Positions 1 through 8,909 of a stretch of DNA of 64,000 bases are shown one piece after another. The position numbers and the translations under genes were made by a program. The notes beneath the pieces are model-generated. The model was not told the origin of the DNA. It was given only the letters and a program-made list of their open reading frames with translations, and searched no databases. Source of the DNA: Actinoplanes solisilvae (GTDB taxonomy: Bacteria > Actinomycetota > Actinomycetes > Mycobacteriales > Micromonosporaceae); assembly GCF_003999975.1 (NCBI RefSeq), contig NZ_RJAC01000001.1, positions 868,001-932,000 of the forward strand. The letters run 5' to 3'. How positions within the stretch are numbered: the first letter of the stretch is position 1; each line of letters starts with the position of its first letter.

Positions 1-76
1 CGCCGACCACGTCGTGAACATCGGCGAGCAGCTGGTCTTCCTCATCACCGCCGAGCGTGTCACCGACCAGAGCTGA
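1..76 (+). CDS. phoU: PhoU-like phosphate signalling protein, C-terminal fragment
   Basis: Only the last 24 codons are present, ending at TGA 74-76. The visible tail (ADHVVNIGEQLVFLIT) fits the C-terminal helix of PhoU proteins, which read ADHAxNIAExxxxLxTG in the family. PhoU links the Pst phosphate transporter to the SenX3/RegX3 (PhoR/PhoP) system in actinobacteria. The convergent neighbour is gpmA; phoU/senX3/regX3 and gpmA are close together in many actinobacteria, which supports the call. With so little sequence it stays tentative. Confidence 0.6.
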   Translation, partial: ADHVVNIGEQLVFLITAERVTDQS

Positions 77-97
77 GTCTCTCGCTCGCCTGGTCGA

Positions 98-132
98 AAG
101 GGCCGGGACGCCACGGGGGCGTCCCGGCCCTT
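98..132. terminator. Bidirectional terminator between phoU and gpmA
   Basis: A perfect 15-bp inverted repeat (98-112 against 118-132) with a 5-nt loop lies between the two convergent stop codons, only 22 bp after the phoU stop. The arms end in AAGGG and CCCTT, giving short T or A flanks on both strands. It can serve both genes. Confidence 0.8.
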
Positions 133-134
133 AT

Positions 135-881
135 CTATCGTCCCTGGTTGGCGACCGCGGCGGCGGCCTTCTTGGCGGCCTCGGGGTCGAGGTATTCGCC
201 GCCCGGCTTGAGCGGGTGCAGGTCGTCGTCGAGGTCGTAGCGCAGCGGGATGCCGGTCGGGATGTTCAGCTTCGCGATCGCCTCGTCGGAGATGCCGTCG
301 AGGTGCTTCACGATCGCGCGCAGCGAGTTGCCGTGCGCCGCGACCAGCGTGGTCTTGCCGGCCCGCAGGTCGGGGACGATTTCGTCGTACCAGTAGGGCA
401 GGGCGCGGACCAGCACGTCCTTGAGGCACTCGGCCGACGGCTTGACCTCGGGCGGGAGCAGCGCGTAACGCGGGTCGTCGAACTGCGCGTACGGCGAGTC
501 GGCCTCGATGGGCGGCGGCGGCACGTCGTAGGAGCGCCGCCAGAGCATGAACTGCTCCTCGCCGTACTGCTCGAGGGTCTGCTTCTTGTCCTTGCCCTGC
601 AGGGCGCCGTAGTGACGCTCGTTGAGCCGCCAGGACCGCTTCACCGGGATCCAGTGGCGGTCGGCGATGTGCAGGGCGATCTCGCTCGTGCGGATCGCGC
701 GGCGGAGCACGCTGGTGTGCACCACGTCAGGCAGGACGCCGCTCTCCTTCAGCAGCTCGCCACCGCGGCGGGCCTCGGCCTCACCCTTGGCGTCAAGGTC
801 GACGTCGACCCAGCCGGTGAAGAGATTCTTGGCGTTCCACTCGCTGTTGCCGTGTCGCAGCAGCACCAATGTCCCTGTCAT
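135..881 (-). CDS. gpmA: 2,3-bisphosphoglycerate-dependent phosphoglycerate mutase
   Basis: This 248-aa protein interconverts 3- and 2-phosphoglycerate in glycolysis and gluconeogenesis, in the cytoplasm. The N-terminus carries the phosphohistidine motif LRHGNSEWN, followed by [11 protein letters not shown], and further on the GHGNSLRA-type second histidine motif ([14 protein letters not shown]). The length is that of cofactor-dependent GpmA. The ATG at 881 was chosen because GGATGGAG lies just upstream; an in-frame ATG at 890 is an alternative that adds three residues. It is convergent with phoU and divergent from the MFS gene at 990. Confidence 0.95.
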   Translation of the reverse strand: MTGTLVLLRHGNSEWNAKNLFTGWVDVDLDAKGEAEARRGGELLKESGVLPDVVHTSVLRRAIRTSEIALHIADRHWIPVKRSWRLNERHYGALQGKDKKQTLEQYGEEQFMLWRRSYDVPPPPIEADSPYAQFDDPRYALLPPEVKPSAECLKDVLVRALPYWYDEIVPDLRAGKTTLVAAHGNSLRAIVKHLDGISDEAIAKLNIPTGIPLRYDLDDDLHPLKPGGEYLDPEAAKKAAAAVANQGR

Positions 882-989
882 GGGCTCCATCCTGCCGCAG
901 CCACCTGAACGGCGGGCGGCGACCCTCAAGTGGCGACCGCCACGTGGAAACCCGGTTGCGCCGCCCCCTAGGTTGTAAGGGAATAAAGC

Positions 990-2300
990 GTGATCACTAC
1001 TTACGGGGGCAACGTGCGCGGTTGGTTCGGCCAGGCCATCGGCGGGCTGCCACGACAGTTCTGGCTGCTCTGGACGGGCACCCTGATCAACCGCCTCGGC
1101 TCGTTCGTGGTGATCTTCCTGGCCCTCTACCTGACCGACGAGCGGCACTTCTCACAGAGCCGGGCCGGCCTGGTCATCGGCCTCTACGGGGTCGGCGGCG
1201 CGCTCGGCACGACGGTCGGCGGGGTGCTGGCCGACCGCTGGGGCCGCAAGCCCACGATGCTGACCGCCCAGTTCGGCGCGGCGGCGCTGATGCTGGCACT
1301 GGGCTTCGCCCACGACTTCACCCAGATCATCACGGTCACGTTCCTGCTCGGCTTCTTCAGCGAAGCGGTCCGGCCGGCCTTCTCGGCGATGATGGTCGAC
1401 GTCGTGCCCGACCGAGATCGCGTACGGGCGTTCTCGCTCAACTACTGGGCGATCAACCTGGGCTTCGCGACGGCCGGCGTCGGCGCGGGCCTGGCCGCCA
1501 AGGTCGACTACCTGCTGCTCTTCGTGGTCGACGCGGCGACCACGCTGGTCACGGCCCTGATCTGCCTGATCTTCCTGAAAGAGACCAACCCCGGCCGTAC
1601 GGTGGTCCGTCCGCCCTCCGACACATCCGGCGGCGGCCTGATCGCCGTGCTGCGCGACCGCGTCTTCGTCAGCTACCTGCTGATCTCACTCGGCGGCATC
1701 GTCGTGATGATGCAGCACATGTCGACCCTGCCGATCGCGATGCGGGCGGACGGCCTCTCGGCGGCGACGTACGGCTGGGTGATCGCGGTCAACGGGGTGC
1801 TGATCGTGCTGGGCCAACTGTTCGTCCCCCGGCTGATCGGCGGGCGCGAACCGCACCGGGTGCTGGCACTCGGCTCGCTGATCATCGGCGTCGGCTTCGG
1901 CCTGACCGCTTTCGCCGACGCGGCCTGGTTCTTCGCGCTGACCGTCGTGATCTGGACGCTGGGCGAGATGATCCAGTCGCCCAGCAACTCGACGACCGTG
2001 GCCGGTCTCTCGCCCGCAGCGCTGCGGGGCCGCTACCAGGGGCTGAACTCGCTGAGCTGGTCGGCCGGCGCGGCGTTGGCGCCGATCGCGGGCGGCTTCA
2101 CCCAGGAGCACCTCGGCAACACCGCGCTGTGGATCGGCTGCTTCGTCGTGTGCGCGCTGGTCGCCGTCGGGCACCTGATCGCCGGGCCGAGCCGGCAACG
2201 GCGAATCCAGGCGGGCACCCTTCTGCCGGCTGGCGCACCCGTTCCCCCCGTTCCGGCCGTCGCCGAGCCCGTGGCCGACGCGCCTGTCGTCACCCGGTAA
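990..2300 (+). CDS. MFS transporter (drug-efflux type), first of a tandem pair
   Basis: A 436-aa polytopic membrane protein of the major facilitator superfamily. It has about twelve hydrophobic segments, the loop 2-3 signature as [11 protein letters not shown], and a hydrophilic Pro/Ala/Val-rich C-terminal tail. It is clearly paralogous to the next gene along the whole length. The GTG at 990 has AAGGGA seven bases upstream; a GTG at 1014 (with GGGGG before it) would align better with the start of the paralogue and is a real alternative. The substrate cannot be inferred; family members export drugs or small metabolites by proton antiport. Confidence 0.85.
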   Translation: MITTYGGNVRGWFGQAIGGLPRQFWLLWTGTLINRLGSFVVIFLALYLTDERHFSQSRAGLVIGLYGVGGALGTTVGGVLADRWGRKPTMLTAQFGAAALMLALGFAHDFTQIITVTFLLGFFSEAVRPAFSAMMVDVVPDRDRVRAFSLNYWAINLGFATAGVGAGLAAKVDYLLLFVVDAATTLVTALICLIFLKETNPGRTVVRPPSDTSGGGLIAVLRDRVFVSYLLISLGGIVVMMQHMSTLPIAMRADGLSAATYGWVIAVNGVLIVLGQLFVPRLIGGREPHRVLALGSLIIGVGFGLTAFADAAWFFALTVVIWTLGEMIQSPSNSTTVAGLSPAALRGRYQGLNSLSWSAGAALAPIAGGFTQEHLGNTALWIGCFVVCALVAVGHLIAGPSRQRRIQAGTLLPAGAPVPPVPAVAEPVADAPVVTR

Positions 2301-2342
2301 CGTCCCCATCAGTTAAGACGATTTACAAATGGGGAGTGCCGC

Positions 2343-3563
2343 GTGCGGGCATGGCTGCGGGACACGGCCGGCGGCCTGTCCGCCACCTACTGGTACCTCT
2401 GGACCGGCCTGCTGATCAACCGGGTCGGCGGCTTCGCGGTCCTGTTCCTCTCGCTCTACCTGACCTCGCAGCGCGGCGCCGACGCTGCTCAGACCGGACT
2501 AATCGTGGGCACGTACGGCCTCGGCGGTCTGGCCGGAACCCTGGCCGGCGGCGTCCTGACCGACCACTGGGGCCGTCGCCGCACGCTGCTGGCCTCGCAC
2601 TTCGCCACCGTCGCGGTGCTGACCGCGCTCGCCTTCACCAGCGAACTCGTCATGATCGCCGTACTGTGTGCGCTGCTCGGCGTCGCCCAGTCGATGCCCG
2701 CCCCCGCATTCGTCGCCGCCATCATCGACGTGACTCCCGCCGCGCGGCGGTCGCGCGCCTTCAACCTGCAGTTCTGGGCGCTCAACCTGGGCCTGGCCGG
2801 GGCGTCGCTGCTGGCCGGCCTGCTGGCGTCGTGGAGCTACCGGGGCATGTTCCTGATCGACGCGGCCTGCACGCTGGCGACCGGGATGCTGATCGCCTGG
2901 AAGGTGCCCGAGACCCTCCCCGTTGACCGGCCATCAACGACGGGTGGCGGGCTTCGCAGCGTGCTGACCGACCGGTTCTTCCTGGTCTTCGTGGGGCTGA
3001 CGCTGCTCCAGGCCCTGATCTACACCCAGGCCAGCACCATCGTGCCGCTGGCCATGCACGCCGACGGGTTGAGCCCTTCAGCGTACGGCTCGGTGGTCGC
3101 CCTCGGCGGCGCCCTGATCGTGCTGGGTCAGCTCTTCGTGCCGCGTCTGATCGACGGGCGGCTCAAGCACCGGGTGCTGGCACTGGCCCTGCTGGTCGAC
3201 GGGGTCGGCTTCGCGATGCTGTTCGTCGCGGACCACCTCGCGGTCTACCTGGCGGCCGCCGTGATCTGGACCATCGGCACGATGCTGGCCGCTCCCCCGA
3301 ACGCCGAGATCAACTCTGAGCTGGCGCCGCTCGCGTTACGCGGTCGCTATCAGGCGGTGTTCTTCCTGACCTTCCCCGCGGCGTCGTTCCTGGCGCCATC
3401 GCTGGGCGGGGTGGGGTTGCAGTGGCTCGGGGACGCGCATTGGCTCGCGGTGGGTCTGCTGGGCGTCTTGGCGGCCGTTCTGCATCTCGCGGCGGGGCCG
3501 CGCCGGGAACGCCGGGTGGCCGCGATTCGGACGGAGACCGCCGCGACCGCGGACGTGCCCTGA
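2343..3563 (+). CDS. MFS transporter (drug-efflux type), second of a tandem pair
   Basis: A 406-aa major facilitator protein with a GTG start preceded by GGGGAG. It shares its opening (W-x-WTG-LLINR-G) and the motif GVLTDHWGRRR with the preceding gene, so the two arose by tandem duplication. The 42-bp gap suggests co-transcription. The C-terminus is short and Arg-rich (GPRRERRV). It is likely a proton-coupled exporter in the cytoplasmic membrane; the substrate is unknown. The pair could act separately or as a heteromer, but nothing in the sequence decides this. Confidence 0.85.
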   Translation: MRAWLRDTAGGLSATYWYLWTGLLINRVGGFAVLFLSLYLTSQRGADAAQTGLIVGTYGLGGLAGTLAGGVLTDHWGRRRTLLASHFATVAVLTALAFTSELVMIAVLCALLGVAQSMPAPAFVAAIIDVTPAARRSRAFNLQFWALNLGLAGASLLAGLLASWSYRGMFLIDAACTLATGMLIAWKVPETLPVDRPSTTGGGLRSVLTDRFFLVFVGLTLLQALIYTQASTIVPLAMHADGLSPSAYGSVVALGGALIVLGQLFVPRLIDGRLKHRVLALALLVDGVGFAMLFVADHLAVYLAAAVIWTIGTMLAAPPNAEINSELAPLALRGRYQAVFFLTFPAASFLAPSLGGVGLQWLGDAHWLAVGLLGVLAAVLHLAAGPRRERRVAAIRTETAATADVP

Positions 3564-3655
3564 ACCGCTTCCCCACGAGGGCAATTCGAGAACTCGAGCC
3601 GGCCGGACCCGCCGATGAGATCCGTTATCGCGAACATCGTCGTGGAGATCCGGAG

Positions 3656-3730
3656 GGCCACCGCCCGCAGGACCACCGCCCGGAGAGCCACCGCCCGCAG
3701 GGCCACCGCCCGGAGAGCCACCGCCTCCCC
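3656..3730. repeat. 15-bp tandem repeat array (about 4.7 units)
   Basis: Units at 3656-3670, 3671-3685, 3686-3700, 3701-3715 and a decayed one at 3716-3730. The core is CCACCGCCCG, and the units alternate between CAG and GAG endings, giving a 30-bp higher-order repeat. It lies in the gene-free interval, so no protein function is proposed. Confidence 0.85.
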
Positions 3731-3788
3731 CGCCCGGCCCAAGGGCATGGCGGGGACGCTACAGCGAGCAATGCCCAGTCGCGCGTGG

Positions 3789-3831
3789 TTGTCCACAGCG
3801 CGGCGAGTCCCCAATCGAGAGCTTGTCCACA
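3789..3831 (+). promoter_or_regulatory. Two DnaA-box-like sites
   Basis: TTGTCCACA occurs at 3789-3797 and again at 3823-3831, same orientation, 34 bp apart. This 9-mer equals the consensus DnaA box of actinobacteria. No dnaA, dnaN or AT-rich unwinding region is near, so an origin is unlikely; DnaA titration, regulation or chance are the options. Confidence 0.4.
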
Positions 3832-4190
3832 GCCTATTTGCGACGAATGCGACCATCGAGACAAATGTCAGCCGCGGACCGATTGGCGGGCGAGAAAGCC
3901 TTCGAGATCGACGGTCCGCCCCGGGCCTTTGTTCGCCTGATCGTTGATGTAGGGGCCTCGATTGCGTTCCAGGGGCCTAGATCCAGGACCTCGCATTGAT
4001 CAAGGGCGGGGAGAGGCCTGCTTGCCTGAAGTCGGGACCTGTCGTCCGGCTTGACCACTCGTCAGCACGACAGGCGGCACGGCGCGGCACGACCACGCCA
4101 GCCCGCCGGGAAGTCCCAGCGACCACCGCGCCACCGCGACGAGTCAAGCAATTGGGATCGGCCGCCAACCTCGGCGCGGGGGCCCGCTTT

Positions 4191-4306
4191 GACGAGATCG
4201 CGGAGCCTCGCCGTGACGAGATTTCAGCCTGGGCGTGACGAGATCGCGGAGCCTCGCCGTGACGAGATCGCGGAGCCTCGCCCCGACGAGATTTCAGCCT
4301 GGGCGT
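4191..4306. repeat. Interleaved tandem repeat array (pattern A-B-A-A-B)
   Basis: Two related units share the first eight bases (GACGAGAT). Unit A (24 bp, continuing CGCGGAGCCTCGCC plus GT or CC) occurs at 4191-4214, 4237-4260 and 4261-4284. Unit B (22 bp, continuing TTCAGCCTGGGCGT) occurs at 4215-4236 and 4285-4306. Copies are nearly identical, which suggests recent expansion. There are no unique spacers, so it is not a CRISPR array. Confidence 0.85.
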
Positions 4307-4839
4307 CAACAGAGCCGGGGCATGAAAAAGGACGGCCCGCGAAGACCGTCCCGTTGGCGCCGGCGGCGGCGGACGACGCCCATCCCCATAGGCGTCGCCC
4401 GCACTAACCGCCGGTCTCGGGTCGCGCCGTCCCCCAACGGCATATGCCACCCGTCCCCAAACGTCGGCCGCGGTGATCGTCTCCGATCCACCAGTTCCCC
4501 GAACTAACGGTCCGACGTCCATTGATTACGCTAGTTGCGGCAGTCAAGGCAGACAAGCCAACTGGCTGTCTGCCATCTGTCTGCACCATCACAGTCACCC
4601 ACAATTGGCCGATCGGCGGATGACCTACCCCACACTTGGCCTGGACAAAAGCCACAGTCCGGGCGGGGGCAAAACCGTCGCTCCATTCCGATCGGCAGTG
4701 GAGCAAGCCGAGCGCCACCCGCGATGACCTGCGCGGTCATGATCGCGCCACGCCGCCGGCCTGCCGGTGCCGAGAGTCACCCGGCGTTGGCAGGGGTCCC
4801 CGAAACGGTCTCAATGGACGCCCCTCCGACTGTGCATAC

Positions 4840-4855
4840 GATTGACGCGTCAATC
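4840..4855. promoter_or_regulatory. Perfect 16-bp palindrome, probable operator of the cupin gene
   Basis: GATTGACGCGTCAATC is self-complementary over all 16 bases and ends 45 bp before the cupin start codon. The form and length suit a TetR- or GntR-type dimeric repressor. No matching regulator gene is adjacent, so the regulator is unknown. Confidence 0.55.
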
Positions 4856-4900
4856 AGCTTTCCCGTCGCTAATCAGGCGGCGAGCAATCGAGAAGTACCC

Positions 4901-5460
4901 ATGAGCATCGTCGCGCCGAACGAGAACGAGACCCCGGACCACGACGATCCTCGATACCTGAAGAGGAACGGCATCTTCGTTCCGCCCGGCGAAGGTGACA
5001 CGCGGTGGATCGTCGGGAACACGTACACCCTGAAGGTCGGTGGCCCGGAAACGGGCGGACGGCTCACCTTCGTGGAGGCGACCGTCCCGGCCAACGCCGG
5101 CGCGTTCCCGCACGTGCACACCAAGCACCAAGCACCAAGCACCAGGAGGCGTTCTACCTGATCTCCGGCGAGCTCGAGTTCACCAACGGCGACTCCACCG
5201 TCACGGCCGGCCCGGGCTCGTTCTACTTCGTGCCCAACGACACGCGGCACGGCTTCTTCAACAAGACCCTGCACGCCGCCAAGATGATCTTCATGTTCCT
5301 GCCCGGCGGCTACGAGGAGCTGCTCTTCGACGGAGCGCCGAAGGCCGAGTACGGCAAGCCGGCTCCGCACATGATGGACAACCTGCCGACCATCGACCCG
5401 GAGCTGATGGAACGGTTCGGCTCGTTCATCATCCCGAGCGACCTGCCGAAGGCCGACTGA
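4901..5460 (+). pseudogene. Cupin-domain protein, frameshifted by a heptanucleotide repeat
   Basis: The first frame starts at ATG 4901 (GAGAAG upstream) and reads through the first half of a cupin barrel to the metal-binding HVHTKHQ. After 5120-5140 the protein continues in another frame with EAFYLISGELEF and the second motif region (PNDTRHGFFN), ending at TGA 5460. The cause is visible: ACCAAGC is present in three exact copies (5120-5126, 5127-5133, 5134-5140) followed by ACCAGG. One copy would give the uninterrupted HTKHQEAFY expected of the family; the two extra copies add 14 bp and shift the frame. It may be a pseudogene, a phase-variable gene, or an assembly error. Cupins of this kind bind a metal and act on small molecules; the substrate is unknown. 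Confidence 0.8.
5120..5140 (+). repeat. Three-copy heptanucleotide repeat inside the cupin gene
   Basis: ACCAAGC x3, head to tail and perfect. Seven is not a multiple of three, so each gain or loss shifts the frame. One or four copies would restore the reading frame; two or three copies disrupt it. Confidence 0.9.
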
Positions 5461-5474
5461 CGCGAAGCCCAGAG

Positions 5475-5506
5475 CGGCCCGGAGCCCTCGGACGGGTTCC
5501 GGGCCG
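5475..5506. terminator. Probable terminator between cupin and YbjN genes
   Basis: CGGCCCGGA (5475-5483) pairs with TCCGGGCCG (5498-5506), with partial extension of the stem inward. It sits between two convergent genes and has no strong T-run, so it may act in both directions or with Rho. Confidence 0.55.
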
Positions 5507-5527
5507 TCGAAGGGCGGGGTGAGACCC

Positions 5528-6007
5528 TCAGGACGGCGGCGCGAGGTGCTTGAACGCCTGCAGATTGGCCAGGGACTCCCCGCGCTTGACCCGCCACTCC
5601 CACTCACGCCGGATCGACGAGCCGAAGCCGATCTCCAGCATCGTGTCGAACGACTCGTCGGCGTACGTCAGAACCGACCCGAGCAGGCGGTCGAGCTCGT
5701 CCTCGTCGAGGCCGCCGAGCGACACCCGCCCGGTCAGATAGACGTCGCCGGCCGCGTCGATCGAGAACGAGACCCCGTACATGCGGGCGTTTCGACGCAG
5801 CAGCCAGGCCCACAGCTCTTCGTGCCGTTCGTCGGGCCGCCGCATGACGAAAGCCTCGATGCGCAGGGCGTGCTCGCCGACGACCAGGTTGCACGCCGTC
5901 TTGAGCTTGTGGGTGCCGGGCAGCGTCACGACGTACGCCCCGGGGCCGGTGACCTCCCACTCGAGCTCGCGGTCGGTCAGCGCCTTCTCGATCAGCTCGT
6001 GCACCAT
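5528..6007 (-). CDS. YbjN-domain protein
   Basis: A 159-aa soluble protein of the YbjN (type III chaperone-like fold) family, recognisable from its beta-rich core ([20 protein letters not shown], then [19 protein letters not shown]) and its position directly after mshA. The homologue in Mycobacterium tuberculosis (Rv0487) follows mshA in the same way. The start ATG at 6007 lies inside the end of mshA, a 16-bp overlap that implies translational coupling. The role is not known; family members are linked to stress responses in other bacteria. Confidence 0.8.
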   Translation of the reverse strand: MVHELIEKALTDRELEWEVTGPGAYVVTLPGTHKLKTACNLVVGEHALRIEAFVMRRPDERHEELWAWLLRRNARMYGVSFSIDAAGDVYLTGRVSLGGLDEDELDRLLGSVLTYADESFDTMLEIGFGSSIRREWEWRVKRGESLANLQAFKHLAPPS

Positions 6008-7269
6008 GCGTACGCCTCCAGCCGCTCAGCGATCAATGCGCGGTGCGCGGTAACCGCCTCACGGTAGACCGCGAGCAGCCCCTCGGCCGTACGGTCCCAG
6101 GAGAAGTCGGAGGCGTGCGCGACGGCCCCCGCCGACAGCCGGCGACGCAGCCCCGGGGAGGCGAGCAGGTCGTCGAGCACCTGCGCCCACCGCTGCGGGT
6201 CGTGCCCGTCCACCAGTACGCCGCTGAGCCCGCTGCGGACCGCCGTGACCAGGCCACCGACCGCGGCCGCGACCACGGGCGTGCCACAGGCCTGCGCCTC
6301 GAGGGCCACCAGGCCGAACGATTCGTTGTAGGAGGGCACGGCGACCAGGTCGGCGCTGCGGTAGAGCGCGGCCAGCCCGGCGCCGTCCTGCGGGGGCAGG
6401 AAGACCACCTTGTCGCTGACGCCGAGCGAGGCGGCCAGCTCGATCAGCGCGGTCGGGCGGTCGAGCCCGGAGCCGCTCGGCCCACCGCAGATGACCAGCG
6501 TGGTGTCCGGCTCCCGCATCAGCGCGAGCGCCGAGATCAACACGTCGGGTGCCTTGAGCGGCTGGATCCGGCCGACGAAGGCGACGACCTTGCCGCGCGC
6601 GGGCAGCCCGAAGCGGGCCCGGTCGGGCGAGCCGGGGCGGAACCGGTCGAGGTCGACGCCGGGCGGCACGACGCTGACCTTGGACGGATCGGCGTCGTAG
6701 TGCGCGACCAGGTCCTGCGCCTCGAAGCGGGTGTTGGCGACCAGCCGGTCGGACGCGGCGATCACCTGTTCCTCGCCGATCACGCGGGCCTTGGGCTCGG
6801 GCCGGTCACCCGCCGCGATCAGCCGGTTCTTCACCTTGGCCAGGGTGTGCGGGGTGTGCACGTGGGGTGTGCCCCAACGCTCGCGGGCCAGCCAGCCGAC
6901 CTGGCCGGAGAGCCAGTAGTGCGAGTGGATCAGGTCGTAGTGGCCCGGTGGGTGCGCCGCCTCGGCCCGCAGCACGCCGTTGGTGAACGCGCAGAGCTGG
7001 GCGGGCAGCTCCTCCTTGGAGAGGCCCTCGAACGGGCCCGCGGTGACGTGCCGGACCGCGACGCCGGGGGCCATCTCGACGACCGGGGGAAGGTCGCTGC
7101 GGGTGGCCCGGGTGAAGATCTCGACTTCCACGCCAAGGCGGGCGAGCCGCTTGGCGACCTCGACGATGTACACGTTCATTCCGCCGGCGTCGCCGATGCC
7201 TGGCTGCTCGAGCGGGGACGTGTGAACCGAGAGGGTGGCGATGCGCCGCGGGGTCGGCCAATCTGCCAC
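5992..7269 (-). CDS. mshA: D-inositol-3-phosphate glycosyltransferase (mycothiol synthesis)
   Basis: A 425-aa GT4 enzyme. It transfers N-acetylglucosamine from UDP-GlcNAc to 1L-myo-inositol-1-phosphate, the first committed step of mycothiol synthesis. The DAGGMNVY loop near the N-terminus is typical of MshA, and the C-terminal domain has [17 protein letters not shown], the EX7E nucleotide-sugar motif. The GTG at 7269 was chosen because a strong AGGAGG lies seven bases upstream; longer in-frame starts lack this. The YbjN gene overlaps its 3' end. The SDR gene at 7411 is divergent. Confidence 0.93.
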   Translation of the reverse strand: MADWPTPRRIATLSVHTSPLEQPGIGDAGGMNVYIVEVAKRLARLGVEVEIFTRATRSDLPPVVEMAPGVAVRHVTAGPFEGLSKEELPAQLCAFTNGVLRAEAAHPPGHYDLIHSHYWLSGQVGWLARERWGTPHVHTPHTLAKVKNRLIAAGDRPEPKARVIGEEQVIAASDRLVANTRFEAQDLVAHYDADPSKVSVVPPGVDLDRFRPGSPDRARFGLPARGKVVAFVGRIQPLKAPDVLISALALMREPDTTLVICGGPSGSGLDRPTALIELAASLGVSDKVVFLPPQDGAGLAALYRSADLVAVPSYNESFGLVALEAQACGTPVVAAAVGGLVTAVRSGLSGVLVDGHDPQRWAQVLDDLLASPGLRRRLSAGAVAHASDFSWDRTAEGLLAVYREAVTAHRALIAERLEAYAWCTS

Positions 7270-7410
7270 GATGCTGCCTCCTGGACAAGATGCCGGTAGC
7301 AATGTCGCCACGGGGGAAAGTTGCGCCGTCATACATCTTCCCCACGGAAGTGCGCCGAACCACTATGCAGCCACCCCGGGGTGACTGATGTCATCGGGAA
7401 GGATGAGGGC

Positions 7411-8166
7411 ATGAAGAACATCGCTGTCGTGACGGGCGCGTCGAGCGGCATCGGGGCGGCGACCGCCCGCCGGCTCGCCACCGAGGGATTTCACGTGGTC
7501 GTGGCGGCCCGCCGGGCCGATCGGCTGGCCGCTCTGGTCGGCGAGATCGGGCCCGACGCCACCGCGGTCGAGTGCGACGTGACCTCCGAAGAGTCGGTCG
7601 CCGCCCTGGCCACGGCGGTCGGCGCTCTCGACGGCCCGGTGACGTTGCTGGTCAACAACGCGGGCGGCGCAATCGGCCTTGATCCGGTCGAGACCGGCTC
7701 GGCCGACGACTGGCAGCAGATGTACGACGTGAACGTGCTGGGCACGCTGCGGGTGACCAAGGCATTGATCCCCGCTCTGGTGGCCAGCGAGAACGGGACG
7801 ATCGTGACGGTCGGCTCAACCGCGGCGTTCACCGTCTACGAGGGCGGTGGCGGTTACACGGCCGCCAAGCACGCCCAAACCGCCCTGGTCGGCACGTTGC
7901 GGCTCGAACTGTCGGGCAAGCCGGTACGCATCGTCGAGGTCGACCCGGGCATGGTGCGCACCGACGAGTTCTCGCTCAAGCGCTTCGGTGGCGATCAGGC
8001 CCGGGCCGACGCGATCTACGACGGGGTCAAGGAGCCGCTGGTGGCCGACGACATCGCCGACATCATCGCGTTCGCCGCGACCCGCCCGCACCACGTCAAC
8101 CTCGACCGCATCGTGGTACGCCCGATCGCGCAGGCCGCTCAGTACAAGGTCTTCCGCCAGCCGTGA
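7411..8166 (+). CDS. Short-chain dehydrogenase/reductase
   Basis: A 251-aa classical SDR. The NAD(P)-binding motif TGASSGIG is at residues 8-15, NNAG follows strand 4, and the catalytic Ser...Tyr-x3-Lys is visible as VGST...YTAAK. The Arg pairs after strands 2 and 3 suggest NADP(H). Start ATG 7411 has GGATGAGGG upstream. The substrate is unknown. An SDR gene (Rv0484c) also lies near mshA in mycobacteria, so the gene is part of a conserved neighbourhood. Its stop codon overlaps the start of the next gene. Confidence 0.9.
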   Translation: MKNIAVVTGASSGIGAATARRLATEGFHVVVAARRADRLAALVGEIGPDATAVECDVTSEESVAALATAVGALDGPVTLLVNNAGGAIGLDPVETGSADDWQQMYDVNVLGTLRVTKALIPALVASENGTIVTVGSTAAFTVYEGGGGYTAAKHAQTALVGTLRLELSGKPVRIVEVDPGMVRTDEFSLKRFGGDQARADAIYDGVKEPLVADDIADIIAFAATRPHHVNLDRIVVRPIAQAAQYKVFRQP

Positions 8167-8909
8167 AACCCGTCGGCTCGATCACCCGAGGGACGACCAA
8201 CCCCAACCGGCTGCGGCGCGTCGACAACTACGTCGCGTACCGCTGCGGTGATCTTCTGCGCGACGCGGACGATCCGCTGGTGATCGATCTCGGCTACGGC
8301 GCCACCCCGGTGACGGCGGTCGAGCTGCGCGCGCGGTTGGCCACGGCGGTGCGTCCCGATGTCACCGTCGTGGGTCTCGAGATCGATCCCGTACGCGTCG
8401 CGGCCGCCCTCCCCCACGCCGACCCCCCGCGTCTCGAGTTCCGCCGGGGCGGCTTCGAGCTGGCCGGCTTGCGTCCGACCGTCGTGCGCGCCTTCAACGT
8501 GCTGCGGCAGTACGACGAGGGTGAGGTGGCCGCGGCCTGGTCGGCGATGACCGCGACCGGCGCCGTGCTGATTGAGGGCACCTGCGACGAGCTGGGCCGG
8601 ATCGCCACCTGGGCCGTGGTCGAGGCCGGCGAGCCGACAACTCTCACCCTCTCCGCCCGGCTGGCCGACCTGGACCATCCGGCGGTCTTCGCCGAGCGGC
8701 TGCCCAAGGCGCTGATCCACCACAACGTGCCCGGTCAGCCGGTGCACGAGTTGCTGTGGGCCCTGGGCCGCGCGTGGGAGACCGAGGCCACCCCGTTCGG
8801 CCCGCGGCAGCGCTGGCTGGCGACCTGCCGCCGCATGAGCGACGTCTGGCCGGTGCTCGACGGCCCCGCGCGCTGGCGGCTGGGGGAATTGACGGTGCCG
8901 TGGACCTAA
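8163..8909 (+). CDS. Class I SAM-dependent methyltransferase-like protein
   Basis: A 248-aa protein whose GTG start overlaps the SDR stop in a GTGA junction, so the two are translationally coupled. VIDLGYGATPVTAVELR looks like motif I of Rossmann methyltransferases and GLEIDP like the acidic end of strand 2; FNVLRQYDEGEV follows strand 4. The C-terminal part is Trp-rich and family-specific. Substrate unknown. It converges on the response regulator gene with a 4-bp overlap of the coding regions. Confidence 0.7.
   Translation: MKPVGSITRGTTNPNRLRRVDNYVAYRCGDLLRDADDPLVIDLGYGATPVTAVELRARLATAVRPDVTVVGLEIDPVRVAAALPHADPPRLEFRRGGFELAGLRPTVVRAFNVLRQYDEGEVAAAWSAMTATGAVLIEGTCDELGRIATWAVVEAGEPTTLTLSARLADLDHPAVFAERLPKALIHHNVPGQPVHELLWALGRAWETEATPFGPRQRWLATCRRMSDVWPVLDGPARWRLGELTVPWT

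Larger units (their letters stand above)
3564..4900. other. 1.3-kb region without a credible gene, rich in repeats
   Basis: No reading frame here has convincing start, ribosome site, domain or codon pattern; the open frames that exist run through repeats or lie in mutually overlapping frames. The stretch holds a 15-bp tandem array (3656-3730), two DnaA-box-like sites (3789-3797, 3823-3831), a 24/22-bp mixed tandem array (4191-4306) and a 16-bp palindrome (4840-4855). Base composition is locally less GC-rich around 4500-4620 than in the flanking genes. It looks like an accessory or decayed interval. Confidence 0.6.

Noticed and set aside
3789-3831. Possible replication origin based on DnaA boxes.
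   Set aside because: Only two boxes, no AT-rich unwinding element, and no dnaA, dnaN or gyrase genes nearby.
3350-3940. Open frames on both strands crossing the 15-bp repeats (Arg/Ala-rich translations).
   Set aside because: They result from the repeat unit length being a multiple of three. They overlap the end of the MFS gene and show no domain.
4191-4306. Possible CRISPR array.
   Set aside because: Units are directly adjacent without unique spacers, and no cas gene is present.
4531-4740. A 69-aa minus-strand frame with paired cysteines (CPRPDCGFC and CLDC), resembling a zinc ribbon.
   Set aside because: No ribosome site, no neighbours in the same direction, and several other frames are equally open in this gene-free region. 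The cysteine pattern is probably accidental.
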